From positions 62,001 to 126,000 of the forward strand of contig JAJFGS010000003.1 of the NCBI GenBank assembly GCA_021775995.1: DNA of 64,000 bases, written 5' to 3'. The notes under the pieces are model-generated. The model saw nothing but the letters and a program-made list of their open reading frames with translations, ran no database searches and was not told the DNA's origin. Shown here one piece after another: positions 21,001 through 29,506 of the stretch; the first letter of the stretch is position 1; the number at the start of each line of letters is the position of its first letter. Origin of the DNA: Alphaproteobacteria bacterium. GTDB lineage: Bacteria; Pseudomonadota; Alphaproteobacteria; Micavibrionales; Micavibrionaceae. Position numbers and translations under genes: made by a program.

Positions 21001-22869
21001 ATCAACATCAACTTGTTTATTTTGGAAGCTAGGCTCAAGTAGAAAATCATGAATCCAAATTTTATGTTTGTAATCTGCAGGTGTTACTCCAGATGGAAGT
21101 TCAGTAATAACATGGATTCCCATATTTTCCATGATTGGCAGAACATCAGAAAGAGCGATCGGTTTTTTAGAACGATATAGTTTAAGTCTTATTTCTTTAT
21201 TATCGCCATTCTTTTGTTCATAAAGTTCGATATCAATATTGTCACCATCAATAATATTATTGACTTTTTTCATATCCAGCACTGCTTGAGTAGAAGTGTA
21301 ATGTTCTTTGTAACTGATTGAAAAGGCATCGCCATATCTTTGAATTAAGGAAGCGGCTTGGTCTGGGTCTTCTATAGTATCTTCAATTGTATCACGGAGC
21401 TTATCCGCCCAATTGCGCCCAGCTTCTATTAATTTTTTTTCTAAATCATCATTGTTAATTTTGGGCGTTTTTTTCAAGGTATTGGTATCAATTAAAAACA
21501 AGACACGTGATAAAGGAGAATCGTCTTGCGAAACTTTATGATTAGAGCAAATGCCACCTAAGGACTTTTCGAGTACGTGTTGTAATTTAAGGCGTAACTG
21601 CGTTTCGTAGCGTTCTTTAGGAACGTAAACCAGACAAGAAATATACCTTCCAAAAGGATCTGGGCGCGTATAAAGTGCGATACGTGGCTTTTCTTGGAGA
21701 CGTAAAATACTGATAGCATGATCAAGCAATAATTGATCGGGCATTTGTAGTATTTCGTCGCGTGGATACTTTTCTAATATGTGCCTAATTGTTTTATGAT
21801 TATGCGAAGCATTTTTAAATTTTGATTTTTTAATAACATTTTCTGCCTTCATTCTTATATAAGGAATATTCATTACGCTACGCGAATAGGTAACAGAAGT
21901 AAAAAGTCCGATGAATAAGATTTCACCACTGACCTCACCATTCTTATTATATTTTTTAACTGTAATAGCATCTAAAGGAACACGGCGATGAACAGTAGAG
22001 CGCTTATTAACTTTAGAAACAGTTAATGGTTCTTGTTGGAAGCGCAATTTTTGCTGTTTTTCGGTTAAGTTTGTTTGTACTTCATTAACATAGACGGGTC
22101 GAACCTCGTCTGCGAGTAAACCAAGGCTTGAGCTTTTAATAACCTTGCTTTTGAGTTGGCCATTTGATTTTGAAAAAGAATATTCACGGCATCCTAATAA
22201 TGTAAAATTATCATCGTGTAAATAATCTAGGAAATCTTGATATTCTTTGACAGTTGCATCAGAATATTTGGCTGGTGCCGTTTTTAAGGTAGATTTAGCG
22301 TCTTTTAACTTTAGTTTAATTTTCGCCCAATCCTTATTTGCAAATTTGGTATCAATAAGAACTTGGTTTAATTGTTTTTTTAATTTTTTTGCCTGTTGAT
22401 TGCTAATTGCACGGTTTAATTCTACATGGATATGTGATTGTCCTTTGGTTTTGCCTTTTGTTATATTAGGAGAGAACTTGGTAACGTTGCCTTTGCTGTC
22501 ATGTGTGATGTGAAGGATGGGGTGGATAAAGACAGAAATTTGATAACCGTGACGGATAATTTCGGCGACAACTGAATCAACTAAAAATGCCATATCGTCG
22601 TTGACAATATCAATGACTGTTTGGCCTGCGTCCCATCCTTCGACTTTACGAGTAGGTGTGGAAATTGAAATAGCTGGTTTGCCACCAAATTTTCTTGATT
22701 TGCTTAATTCAAGATGGTTCTGTGCTGTATAAGCTAAATTCTCTGGCGCCATCATCTCGTAATCTTCTTTGGGAACATTCGTGTAGAATGTTTTGAAAAA
22801 AGTTCTATAATTATTGGAGTTTTTGCTTGATGGGCTTTTTTGCGTTTTGGTTAAAGGCGATTGGGACAT
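18010..22869 (-). CDS. large NAD-specific glutamate dehydrogenase
   Basis: A 1619-residue enzyme of the ~180-kDa NAD-GDH class, which oxidises glutamate to 2-oxoglutarate and ammonium. The long N-terminal regulatory part (about 1-720) contains ACT-like regions. The catalytic core carries GGLRWSDRHEDFRTE and the lysine block MGAKGGFV, then GDMSGDVFGNGML and IGEGANLAM in the NAD domain. A long C-terminal helical region follows. Length is normal for alphaproteobacteria. It feeds amino-acid carbon into the TCA cycle. It is monocistronic here. Confidence 0.95.
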   Translation of the reverse strand: MSQSPLTKTQKSPSSKNSNNYRTFFKTFYTNVPKEDYEMMAPENLAYTAQNHLELSKSRKFGGKPAISISTPTRKVEGWDAGQTVIDIVNDDMAFLVDSVVAEIIRHGYQISVFIHPILHITHDSKGNVTKFSPNITKGKTKGQSHIHVELNRAISNQQAKKLKKQLNQVLIDTKFANKDWAKIKLKLKDAKSTLKTAPAKYSDATVKEYQDFLDYLHDDNFTLLGCREYSFSKSNGQLKSKVIKSSSLGLLADEVRPVYVNEVQTNLTEKQQKLRFQQEPLTVSKVNKRSTVHRRVPLDAITVKKYNKNGEVSGEILFIGLFTSVTYSRSVMNIPYIRMKAENVIKKSKFKNASHNHKTIRHILEKYPRDEILQMPDQLLLDHAISILRLQEKPRIALYTRPDPFGRYISCLVYVPKERYETQLRLKLQHVLEKSLGGICSNHKVSQDDSPLSRVLFLIDTNTLKKTPKINNDDLEKKLIEAGRNWADKLRDTIEDTIEDPDQAASLIQRYGDAFSISYKEHYTSTQAVLDMKKVNNIIDGDNIDIELYEQKNGDNKEIRLKLYRSKKPIALSDVLPIMENMGIHVITELPSGVTPADYKHKIWIHDFLLEPSFQNKQVDVDSAKESFEDVFKKTWGLEMENDSLNMLSFYSQMPWQDIAILRAFTHYLRQTGSAFSLPYIESAITSHPDIAKAIVIFFKDMFDPNLKKLSGKKKEERKKAIYHSLEKVDSLDHDRIFRSIINILCATLRTNFFQKDENGNYKNYLSFKLDSSQINDLPEPKPYREIFVYSARVEGVHLRADKIARGGLRWSDRHEDFRTEILWLMKAQQVKNAVIVPMGAKGGFVVKNPPPNGDRNAIREEGIACYQTFIRGLLDITDNRKGTKIIHPNNVVLYDEEDPYLVVAADKGTATFSDIANALSDEYNFWLGDAFASGGSVGYDHKAMGITARGAWESVKRHFHEINFDTQTQDFDVIGVGDMSGDVFGNGMLLSEHICLIGAFNHLHIFCDPNPNAKATFKERLRLFNGVKGWGDYNKKLLSKGGRIFSRSEKSLTLTSEIKKRFDITEDKISPNQLIRTMLKTRTDLLWFGGIGTYIKAVQETDSDVGDKGSDALRINAPAIRAKIIGEGANLAMTQLARIEYAKNGGSLNADYIDNAGGVACSDDEVNIKILLNDVIRKSKYNMDIKKRNKLLEAMTEDVSKHILRGNYQQAQGISLMELQAAKNVESHGYLMDFLKEKVGLSRTLERLPKRFEIEKRSRIGQGLTRPELSVLQSYAKICYTQLLLDSDIVETKAMEERLIRYFPPQLRVKYKTEILNHRLRNQIIATSLANGIVNRMGPDFIRDRMNNCGASAEEVAKAYIIVREAFNLRQTWNDIESLDGTVPAMVQLKALSETARMVERAVTWFLTRYGRKLDINRDIQAFQGGIDTVKNHMETVVPKELLNKIKQITDNGIENGLSKKLAHDISLMPILGSACDIIRISVDYKFEIAITARVYFELGDYFHLDWMRQKARHLPAESEWSSQALEGIIDQLYTCQAGLTVRILKDMGSEITQGKKKSKNDIGCIGCKSVLQSWISNRGAQAKLLEPLFNEYRRSANIDFSMLIIAEQRLRNLYGG

Positions 22870-22919
22870 TGAAAATCATCCATTATGGTGAATAATTGTT
22901 ATACTTAAGCGTATGATGA

Positions 22920-23221
22920 GATTTTCTGCAAGCCAAGTCTAGTCTTTTCAATCAATATATTGTGGGGACAGCAGAGCTGATAGCGTCTCTTTTGCTTTTG
23001 GTAGGCCGTATGACCCCTTTTAAATGGCTAAATCCTTTGGGTGCCTTAGTGGCATTAGAGGTAATAACTGGTGGTCATATTTTTTTCATCTTTTTACGCC
23101 ATTGGGTATAGAAGTGCAAGGCGATGGCGGTGTGTTGTTTGGTATGGCAGTTGGCATATGGTTCTCGGCCCTTATCTTGATTTATAAAGGTCAAAAAATA
23201 CTCTGCGCATGCAATAAATAA
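22920..23221 (+). pseudogene. decayed DoxX-like membrane protein gene
   Basis: Two reading frames together make a DoxX-like four-helix protein. The first (22920-23108) reads LFNQYIVGTAELIASLLLLVG and onward to GGHIFF. The second continues HLFTPLGIEVQGDGG, then FSALILIYKG, to the stop at 23221. The switch is a -1 step at a T7 run (23080-23086). There is also no start codon in the first frame, because an in-frame TGA at 22917 closes it. The HL..LGIEVQGDGG block is a DoxX hallmark. Both defects point to a broken gene rather than a sequencing slip. Confidence 0.65.
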
Positions 23222-23232
23222 ACTTATTGTAC

Positions 23233-24159
23233 TTATACGCCACCAAGATCAATAACAAGACGTCGGGAATTCCCTGTGATACTTTTCAGGTCAGCTTTAT
23301 AAACAACTTTTGCATTACGTTTGAGTTGTAGAATCATTATATAACCCTTTTCTGATGATTCTACGCGGTAAGACGAAATAAAGTTAGACTTAGAAAAAGT
23401 TTTTGACGTTCCTGTCGTCCACCCTGCTTGTGGTAATTCTATAATCGCGATATTTTCATTATTATCTATATCAATATTGAAGCTAGTTTTGCTACTAGCA
23501 TCCATCACAATACGGGTTCTATTAGGATGCTCACCCACCCGAACATCGAAAACGCTGGCTACACCGTTTCCGATGTTCGGGGGTGATTTCTTTTGGTAAG
23601 TCTGTACAGGCGGTTTTGCTGTTGCAGGGGTTACCGTTGGTTTTTTAGGGCGTTTCGCAGTATTTTTAGGCGCAGCCGCAAAGCCTACCGCTCCTGATGG
23701 TGGAGTTCTTTTGGTTTTACGCATAGTAGAGAAAGTTGTGCCGCCATCATTATTTAGTGTCTTTAATTCTTTTATAAGCCCTTGTATTTCACCTTCTAAG
23801 GCGGTTAAACGCCGAATGGAAGGTTGCGCTTGATCAAATTCATTACGCATATCTTGAACGGCGCGCTCCAGACGATCCATGCGTTCACTGTCACTACGCA
23901 GATTTTTGCCAAACATATTTTTTGGATTAAACCCACGTTTAGGATTCCTTTTTTCTTTGGTGTAAGAAATTTCATCTTTCATGGTTTCTTCAGTATTTTC
24001 ATCATCATCACCGAAACCAGGAAGGTCAGGGAGGTCGGGGAGGTCAAATCCACTACAGCCATTGAGTGCTAAAATGGCACATAACAACACAAGGCACGAA
24101 AACCGTTTTAAGGGTAAACACGCAATAGTGAATTTTCCATATTTTTTATTTTCGGTCAT
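23233..24159 (-). CDS. AMIN-domain lipoprotein with coiled coil
   Basis: A probable lipoprotein of 308 residues from ATG 24159; an upstream ATG at 24189 is possible, and neither has a clear ribosome site. The signal sequence ends in a lipobox, ALNGC. Next come a repeated LPDLPDLPGF stretch, an acidic segment, a heptad-like region (about 95-145), a Lys/Pro/Thr linker, and a C-terminal AMIN-like beta domain (about 200-308: VFDVRVGEHPNRTRIVMD at its start, RRLVIDLGG at its end). AMIN domains bind peptidoglycan or outer-membrane secretins, so a cell-envelope role is inferred. No enzyme domain is fused. Confidence 0.7.
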   Translation of the reverse strand: MTENKKYGKFTIACLPLKRFSCLVLLCAILALNGCSGFDLPDLPDLPGFGDDDENTEETMKDEISYTKEKRNPKRGFNPKNMFGKNLRSDSERMDRLERAVQDMRNEFDQAQPSIRRLTALEGEIQGLIKELKTLNNDGGTTFSTMRKTKRTPPSGAVGFAAAPKNTAKRPKKPTVTPATAKPPVQTYQKKSPPNIGNGVASVFDVRVGEHPNRTRIVMDASSKTSFNIDIDNNENIAIIELPQAGWTTGTSKTFSKSNFISSYRVESSEKGYIMILQLKRNAKVVYKADLKSITGNSRRLVIDLGGV

Positions 24160-24306
24160 ATATAGCCAGACTGAAAAAGTTGGTACCATTACAAATGGTA
24201 GAGAGTTAACTTTAAAGGGGCAATATGGGCTTGATTTCTTTACAAAGTTTTCAACAGCTACTTTAAAACTTATACACAGAGTTATAAACTTTTGACGCCA
24301 GATATT

Positions 24307-24828
24307 TTAATTAAATGACAAGTTATTTTTACCATAATAGTCATCCCAATTATCTTTTGACCCTATAATTTTTTCTAGCAATATTAAATCAGAGGTTAGG
24401 ATATATGTTTCAGGCAGTTGTATGGTTCCATAAATATCTTTTGATATGGACTTATCTGGATCCAATCCAATGATAAAGTTATTGGGGATGTTACTCGTTG
24501 TTTTAGACAAAAAACGTTGAATATCCTTACTTTTATCGTTAACCGCTATAGCGATAATAGTGACTTTTTCAGGTTCAGACTCGGCTAAATTAATTAATTT
24601 AGGTAATTCTTCAATACAGGGGGCGCACCATGTCGCCCAAAAATGTAGTAAGATAGGCTGTCCTTCAAAATCAGATAAAGAATGTTCCGTATTTTTTATA
24701 CTCTGAAATTCAAAATTAGAAACTTTTTCAGGATTAAGTGAATTTTTAGCAATTTTCTTATTTGAAGAATATGTCCACATTCCTGTAGCAATAATAATTA
24801 ATAATAAAACTAAAATATTTTTATTCAT
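24307..24828 (-). CDS. ResA/TlpA-like membrane thioredoxin for cytochrome c maturation
   Basis: A 173-residue thioredoxin with an N-terminal anchor (about 2-20) and a periplasmic TlpA/ResA-type domain: the active site is FWATWCAPCIEELP, and a cis-Pro follows in QLPETY. ATG 24828 overlaps the ccsA stop in an ATGA, so it is coupled to ccsA; the ATG at 24861 is less likely. Its position with ccsA and ccsB indicates that it reduces the CXXCH cysteines of apocytochrome c in System II. Electrons probably come from the DsbD-type protein in this window. Confidence 0.88.
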   Translation of the reverse strand: MNKNILVLLLIIIATGMWTYSSNKKIAKNSLNPEKVSNFEFQSIKNTEHSLSDFEGQPILLHFWATWCAPCIEELPKLINLAESEPEKVTIIAIAVNDKSKDIQRFLSKTTSNIPNNFIIGLDPDKSISKDIYGTIQLPETYILTSDLILLEKIIGSKDNWDDYYGKNNLSFN

Positions 24829-26528
24829 GATGTTATGGCTTTCTGGCGTATTAAAATCCATAACCCGCTAATAATTAAAAACTCTATTGTACAAAATACG
24901 CTAATGCCAAGGGCAACGCCTGTAATAAATCCATAGGAGTGAAGTCCAACATTTAATAGATTTATACCAAACCATGACAGGACGACAATAATTGATAAAA
25001 AGGCAGAGCCTACAATAAATCCAGTTTCGCTTATATGTTGGCTAATGCGCCCATGTAATAGCCAGATCAACCATAAAACAATTAACAGAGCGCCATTTTC
25101 TTTAGGATCCCATCCCCAAAAACGACCCCATGATTGATCGGCCCATATACCGCCTAATATTGTGCCAATGGCTGTAAAAAGCAAAGACAGAATGATAAGT
25201 GTCTTTATGGCGTTTTTAAATTGTTTTAACAATGCTTGCTGGTATGGTGCCCAAATTTTTAAGGCAAGATAATAATGAGAAACCATTGCCGTGATAAAAC
25301 AAACGGCATATCCGATAGTGATACAAATAACATGCGTTAACAGCCAGAAATTTGTATTTAAGACGGCAACTAAAGTATTCATTGTATCATCACCAGAAAA
25401 GCTTTTTGCTGTTAACAAAAGTAATGTGCCTAAAACACTTCCCAGTAATAATCCTGTTTGGTTTTTATACTTTTTTTCTAGTAATAAACAGCCAGAGACA
25501 CATATAAATGAAACAAAAATTATTGATTCATAAAGTGTTCCAACGGGTGCGCGTTCCAAAATATATATGCGTAAGATAATATCTAAACCATTGGCTATCA
25601 GGCCAGTGAATAACGCCATATATGCTACGTTTTGAAAGATGTTTTTTTCAAATATATTTTTGAAAATCAACAGGAAAAAGCTAAGTAAATACAGGATTAC
25701 AGCAATCGTTAAAAGTTTTAAAGTGTTGTATAAATGTTCCGTTTTTAATCTTGTTGTTATAAGAGAAGAGGGAAAATTATTTAAAGAATTGTTCCAAAGA
25801 ATTTGATCATTATCACGGTAGGAATTTGCCAACATTTCCCAGTTTTTTAAATACGTTAAATTTTTATCAGTAATTTCTTTTTCTTTTATGACTTGCCATG
25901 GGGAAATCCATTCCCCATTAAAATTATTCCATTCAGCGGGTATAATTCGAAAGTAAAAATTATTACTTGTTGCTGCTTCAATTAATTTTATTGCATTAGA
26001 TCTTTTTTTATCTTTGAGTGATAAATAGTTTTGATTTTCTTCGGTGCCAATATTGAGGGGAAGTAGCCCTGTTAAAGACCTTAACAATTGAGCGTGAATA
26101 CCAGCATTATTGTATAAATCAATTAATTCCCGTTGTTCAGCAGTCCATTTTTGAGCGTTGGATTTCAAAAGCGTATCAATAATCTCTCTTTTCTTATCTA
26201 AGACAGGTACAATTTCTATATATGAATAAAGTTTATTTTTATTTTCTGTTAATCCATATTGTTCAAAATTTCTTACTTTAAAAACAGGTTTGTTTACCGC
26301 CTCGTCTGGAGAAAATAAAACTTCAGCCAGCCATTGTTCGGCTGTTTGGCCATTTATATTTTGATGCCCAGAAATCTTTTTTAAATGAACTCGTGCGAAG
26401 CTATCTATTGGTTTTAAACGTCCCTCATGAAGAATTGGTAATTTTGACCATTGATTTAAATTAACATTCGTTTGTGCGATAGCGGGAAACGATAAAAATA
26501 TAAAAATAATAAAAAATATTTTAGACAT
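24825..26528 (-). CDS. ccsA: System II heme-handling protein CcsA/ResC
   Basis: A 567-residue protein with a signal peptide (about 1-18), a periplasmic domain to about residue 250 (starting WSKLPILHEGRLKPIDSFAR), then about eight membrane helices. The tryptophan-rich heme motif is WGRFWGWDPKENGAL, with conserved His residues around it (as in LTHVICIT and GLHSYGF). It belongs to the CcmF/CcsA heme-handling family. The long N-terminal domain is more like CcsA proteins of Bacteroidetes and Epsilonproteobacteria than the short plastid form. It overlaps ccsB by eight bases. Confidence 0.92.
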   Translation of the reverse strand: MSKIFFIIFIFLSFPAIAQTNVNLNQWSKLPILHEGRLKPIDSFARVHLKKISGHQNINGQTAEQWLAEVLFSPDEAVNKPVFKVRNFEQYGLTENKNKLYSYIEIVPVLDKKREIIDTLLKSNAQKWTAEQRELIDLYNNAGIHAQLLRSLTGLLPLNIGTEENQNYLSLKDKKRSNAIKLIEAATSNNFYFRIIPAEWNNFNGEWISPWQVIKEKEITDKNLTYLKNWEMLANSYRDNDQILWNNSLNNFPSSLITTRLKTEHLYNTLKLLTIAVILYLLSFFLLIFKNIFEKNIFQNVAYMALFTGLIANGLDIILRIYILERAPVGTLYESIIFVSFICVSGCLLLEKKYKNQTGLLLGSVLGTLLLLTAKSFSGDDTMNTLVAVLNTNFWLLTHVICITIGYAVCFITAMVSHYYLALKIWAPYQQALLKQFKNAIKTLIILSLLFTAIGTILGGIWADQSWGRFWGWDPKENGALLIVLWLIWLLHGRISQHISETGFIVGSAFLSIIVVLSWFGINLLNVGLHSYGFITGVALGISVFCTIEFLIISGLWILIRQKAITS

Positions 26529-27627
26529 CTTCTATTCTCCGTGATTGCATATGAATTATAAGATGTATCAATAATCCTAAAAAAATTATAAGCGTTGATA
26601 TATAGGGAAAGGCGCGCCCTACATTTTGTACAACGCTTAATACGGTGACTTCTATATCGGGGCGTTGTTCAAATGAAGATTGATAAAAAGTATATCCCTT
26701 GTACCGTAAGGGTTTGTTCATACTAATGGTGGCAGGCCATGAAATTTTACCGTCGTGAATAATTAGGTCGGATTCAAATTCTTTTGCTTTGTCGGTGCCA
26801 GGATAATTAATTTTTCTAAAATCTTTTAAAGTTATTGAGAAGGGGAGAGGTTGTGATTTTCTTTTTAAACTAATTTCTAATGTGCCAAACACTGGATTTT
26901 TTGGTATATCTTCCATTAGAATATAAGTGCCAGAATTTTTACTATTGTTTAAATCATTAACATCTAAGATGGCACCAGAAAAATTTGCTTCTTTTTGTTT
27001 TTCTTCCGGAATGGGATAAAGCTCCATATTCACCGCCAAGCCTTGTAAATTTTTATAAATGCCTGACGGGGCACGGGCACCGCAATTGTCACATTTTTCT
27101 AATATTTGTATTTTAAGGTTAGAAATTTCAATTTCACTACCTTGACGAAGATCATTAAAATTGAATGATTGGATAATGTTATCTTTGTTTTTAAATTCTA
27201 TAATACGTTCATAATAATCTGAAATTACATTAATATTGCGTCCTTCAGGAATAATTATGAAGCTTTCTTTACTGAGTGCAGATGTGATAATGCCACCCAA
27301 TAGTAAAAGCAAAATGCCCAGATGCGTTAATATTGTTCCTGCTTTTTGTCGGTTCCACGGACTGTAGAAAACAAACTTGATAATTAATGCAGTAAAAATG
27401 AGACCTATTGTTGTTAAACCGCCAGGGGTAGGGACAGGACCAAGCCATAAAATGATTGAGCTAAAGTATTTATGGGTTGCGTCATATATACCCAGTTCTT
27501 TTTGACTGATTGTACCCATAACAACTAAAAACATCAGCCAGGGTAGGCTATAGAACAAAATATCAGGTTTAGAAAAAAACAAACCAATCTTGCGACATTT
27601 TTGTATGTAGGGGGTTAATAAACGCAT
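26521..27627 (-). CDS. ccsB: System II cytochrome c biogenesis protein CcsB/ResB
   Basis: A 368-residue ResB-family protein. It has three N-terminal hydrophobic segments (about 25-42, 60-82, 95-118), a large periplasmic domain, and a final helix (about 340-360). Typical features are the early ...GTISQ segment and the late GYTFYQSSFEQRP. It forms the cytochrome c synthetase with CcsA. A CDNC pair near residue 175 lies in the periplasmic domain. Most alphaproteobacteria use Ccm (System I) instead. Confidence 0.91.
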   Translation of the reverse strand: MRLLTPYIQKCRKIGLFFSKPDILFYSLPWLMFLVVMGTISQKELGIYDATHKYFSSIILWLGPVPTPGGLTTIGLIFTALIIKFVFYSPWNRQKAGTILTHLGILLLLLGGIITSALSKESFIIIPEGRNINVISDYYERIIEFKNKDNIIQSFNFNDLRQGSEIEISNLKIQILEKCDNCGARAPSGIYKNLQGLAVNMELYPIPEEKQKEANFSGAILDVNDLNNSKNSGTYILMEDIPKNPVFGTLEISLKRKSQPLPFSITLKDFRKINYPGTDKAKEFESDLIIHDGKISWPATISMNKPLRYKGYTFYQSSFEQRPDIEVTVLSVVQNVGRAFPYISTLIIFLGLLIHLIIHMQSRRIEDV

Positions 27628-27689
27628 GCTCGCTATTTAAAACGAAATGAGGGGGACTTCAATCATAATCGGTGATAACAGGCGCCGTT

Positions 27690-28055
27690 TTAGCTTTGAT
27701 ATTGAGCTAAGGCATCATTAGAGCGTCTTTGACGCTCCATCATCATTTTGATTAAGGCTCGGATCATCGGGTCACATAGGCGGATTTTAACATCAAGGAT
27801 GTCCGGGGTGATTTTGATAACGGTTGTTTCTTCCATCGCCGTCACGGTGGCGCCATAGTCTGATCCTTTAAATAGCGCCGTTTCACCAAAAATTTGATCG
27901 ACCTCTAATTGAGCCAGTTCAACAGTTTTACCGTCTTTTTCAATGGTGACTTTGACGCGGCCAGCTTCTATTAAAAAGGCTTCCATTGCTGGCTCACCTT
28001 GTTCAATGATGATGCGACCTTCTGGAAATATAAATGTTTCAAATGAATCAGTCAT
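27690..28055 (-). CDS. stand-alone cyclic-nucleotide-binding domain protein
   Basis: A 121-residue protein consisting of one CRP-like effector domain: FPEGRIIIEQGEPAMEAFLI at the start and the phosphate-binding-cassette region FGETALFKGSDYGATVTA, with Glu present but TA..R altered. No DNA-binding HTH or kinase is attached. It may be a small sensor acting on a partner. It lies between rimK and ccsB on the same strand with short gaps, so it may share their transcript. Confidence 0.85.
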   Translation of the reverse strand: MTDSFETFIFPEGRIIIEQGEPAMEAFLIEAGRVKVTIEKDGKTVELAQLEVDQIFGETALFKGSDYGATVTAMEETTVIKITPDILDVKIRLCDPMIRALIKMMMERQRRSNDALAQYQS

Positions 28056-28103
28056 AATATAAGGATAATATCAGGTTAAGGGTTAGTCTATTCTTTTATT
28101 TTC

Positions 28104-28991
28104 TCACTTTTTTGTTTTTGTATGTTTTTCAATGTGTTCAATCATTAAGCCTGCAATATCTTTTTGAGTGGCACCTTCAACAGCTTCTAAACCAGGGGAA
28201 GAATTAATCTCTAAAACCATCGGTCCGTTGACGGAGCGAATAATATCAACACCAGCGACTTTTAATTCCATGGCCTTGGCGGCTTTAATTGCCATTTTAC
28301 GCTCTTCAGGACTTATTTTGACTTTATGACCCGTTCCACCCAGATGGATGTTTGCACGAAACTCACCTTCGGCGGCATGACGCTCCATGGCGGCAACGAC
28401 TTTATCACCAATGACAAAACATCTTAAGTCAACGCCTTTTGATTCGGCAATAAATTCTTGAACCAGAATATTGGCTTTTAAACTTTTAAACGCGTTGACC
28501 ACACTTTCTGCGGCCTTATTGGTATTGGCTAAAACGACTCCAACGCCTTGTGTTCCTTCCAATAATTTTATAATAACAGGTGCGCCACCGACTAATTTAA
28601 CCATATCTTTAGTATCTAAGGGGGAGTCCGCAAATGCTGTTTTGGGTATATTAATATCTTTACCGCATAGAATTTGTAGTGTTCTTAATTTATCGCGGGA
28701 TCTCCCAATTGCCACGGGGCCATTTAATAAATAACTTTTCTGTGCGCTAAACTGCCGCAAAACCGCTGTGCCATAAAATGTTGCTGCGGGGCGGATGCGT
28801 GGAATAACAGCATCAAAACCTTTTAAAATTTTGCCCCCTCTATAATGAATTTCTGGTTTGCTAGCTGTTATGTCCATATAGCAATTTTTTATTGCAATGA
28901 AGTGCATATCATGGCCGCGATCGGTTCCGGCTTGCATAAGCCGTTTATTTGAATAAAGTTCAGGGTTTGAAGCAAGCACAGCAATACGCAT
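28104..28991 (-). CDS. rimK: RimK-family ATP-grasp glutamate ligase
   Basis: A 295-residue ATP-grasp ligase of the RimK family, which adds glutamates to the C-terminus of ribosomal protein S6. Motifs: [12 protein letters not shown] (P-loop-like ATP grasp), [14 protein letters not shown], and the metal-binding end [11 protein letters not shown]. It pairs with the adjacent RimB-type gene, and the two are known to co-occur. Substrate is inferred from the family. Confidence 0.92.
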   Translation of the reverse strand: MRIAVLASNPELYSNKRLMQAGTDRGHDMHFIAIKNCYMDITASKPEIHYRGGKILKGFDAVIPRIRPAATFYGTAVLRQFSAQKSYLLNGPVAIGRSRDKLRTLQILCGKDINIPKTAFADSPLDTKDMVKLVGGAPVIIKLLEGTQGVGVVLANTNKAAESVVNAFKSLKANILVQEFIAESKGVDLRCFVIGDKVVAAMERHAAEGEFRANIHLGGTGHKVKISPEERKMAIKAAKAMELKVAGVDIIRSVNGPMVLEINSSPGLEAVEGATQKDIAGLMIEHIEKHTKTKK

Positions 28992-29006
28992 TAGGTTTTT
29001 TCTTTT

Positions 29007-29498
29007 CTATTTTATTGAGAGATAAAGGTCTTTAGCATTTTTTGGTTTGCCTGCGATATAACTTTTTGTAACATCAATCATAAATTTTCCAGCAATTAGG
29101 GCATCTTTTCCCAAAAGCATTCGATATGTCATGCCATAACGTGTTGTCAATGTCATATCAGAGGTAAATAGGGTATTACCTATTTTAAATGTTGTTTCAA
29201 TCACATATCGCTTTTCACGTTCCCCATTAGAGCTGGTAATAAAACGTCGATCTTTTATTTTTGCTTCACAATAAGAAGTAATGTCAGAGTTTTTTTGGAT
29301 AGGGTGAACTATAAACTTGATATAGTCCTCTCCATTTTTTTTAAAAACTTCAATATTGTCCGCATGTAGGGCAGATGTTTTTGCACCTGTGTCAATCTTG
29401 GCCTTAATGGCGGGAATGCCTAATTTATCAAGTGCGCACCATTCCCGCCACCCGATAAGCATTTTTTCTTTTTTTGTAATTTTTTTTAAATTTAACAT
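29007..29498 (-). CDS. rimB: RimB-type retropepsin-like protein
   Basis: A 163-residue protein of the family annotated as putative ATP-dependent zinc protease or RimB: IGWREWCALDKLGIPAIKAK, then the aspartic-protease triad DTGAKTSALHA, and MLLGKDALI near the end. RimB is reported to trim the glutamate tails added by RimK. An internal ATG at residue 13 (29462) is an alternative start. It lies between rimK (15-bp gap) and the peptidase gene (8-bp gap). Confidence 0.88.
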   Translation of the reverse strand: MLNLKKITKKEKMLIGWREWCALDKLGIPAIKAKIDTGAKTSALHADNIEVFKKNGEDYIKFIVHPIQKNSDITSYCEAKIKDRRFITSSNGEREKRYVIETTFKIGNTLFTSDMTLTTRYGMTYRMLLGKDALIAGKFMIDVTKSYIAGKPKNAKDLYLSIK

Positions 29499-29506
29499 TT
29501 TTTAAT

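Noticed and set aside
24265-24285. DnaA-box-like TTATACACA suggesting an origin
   Set aside because: A single one-mismatch site without a cluster, AT-unwinding element or dnaA/dnaN genes.
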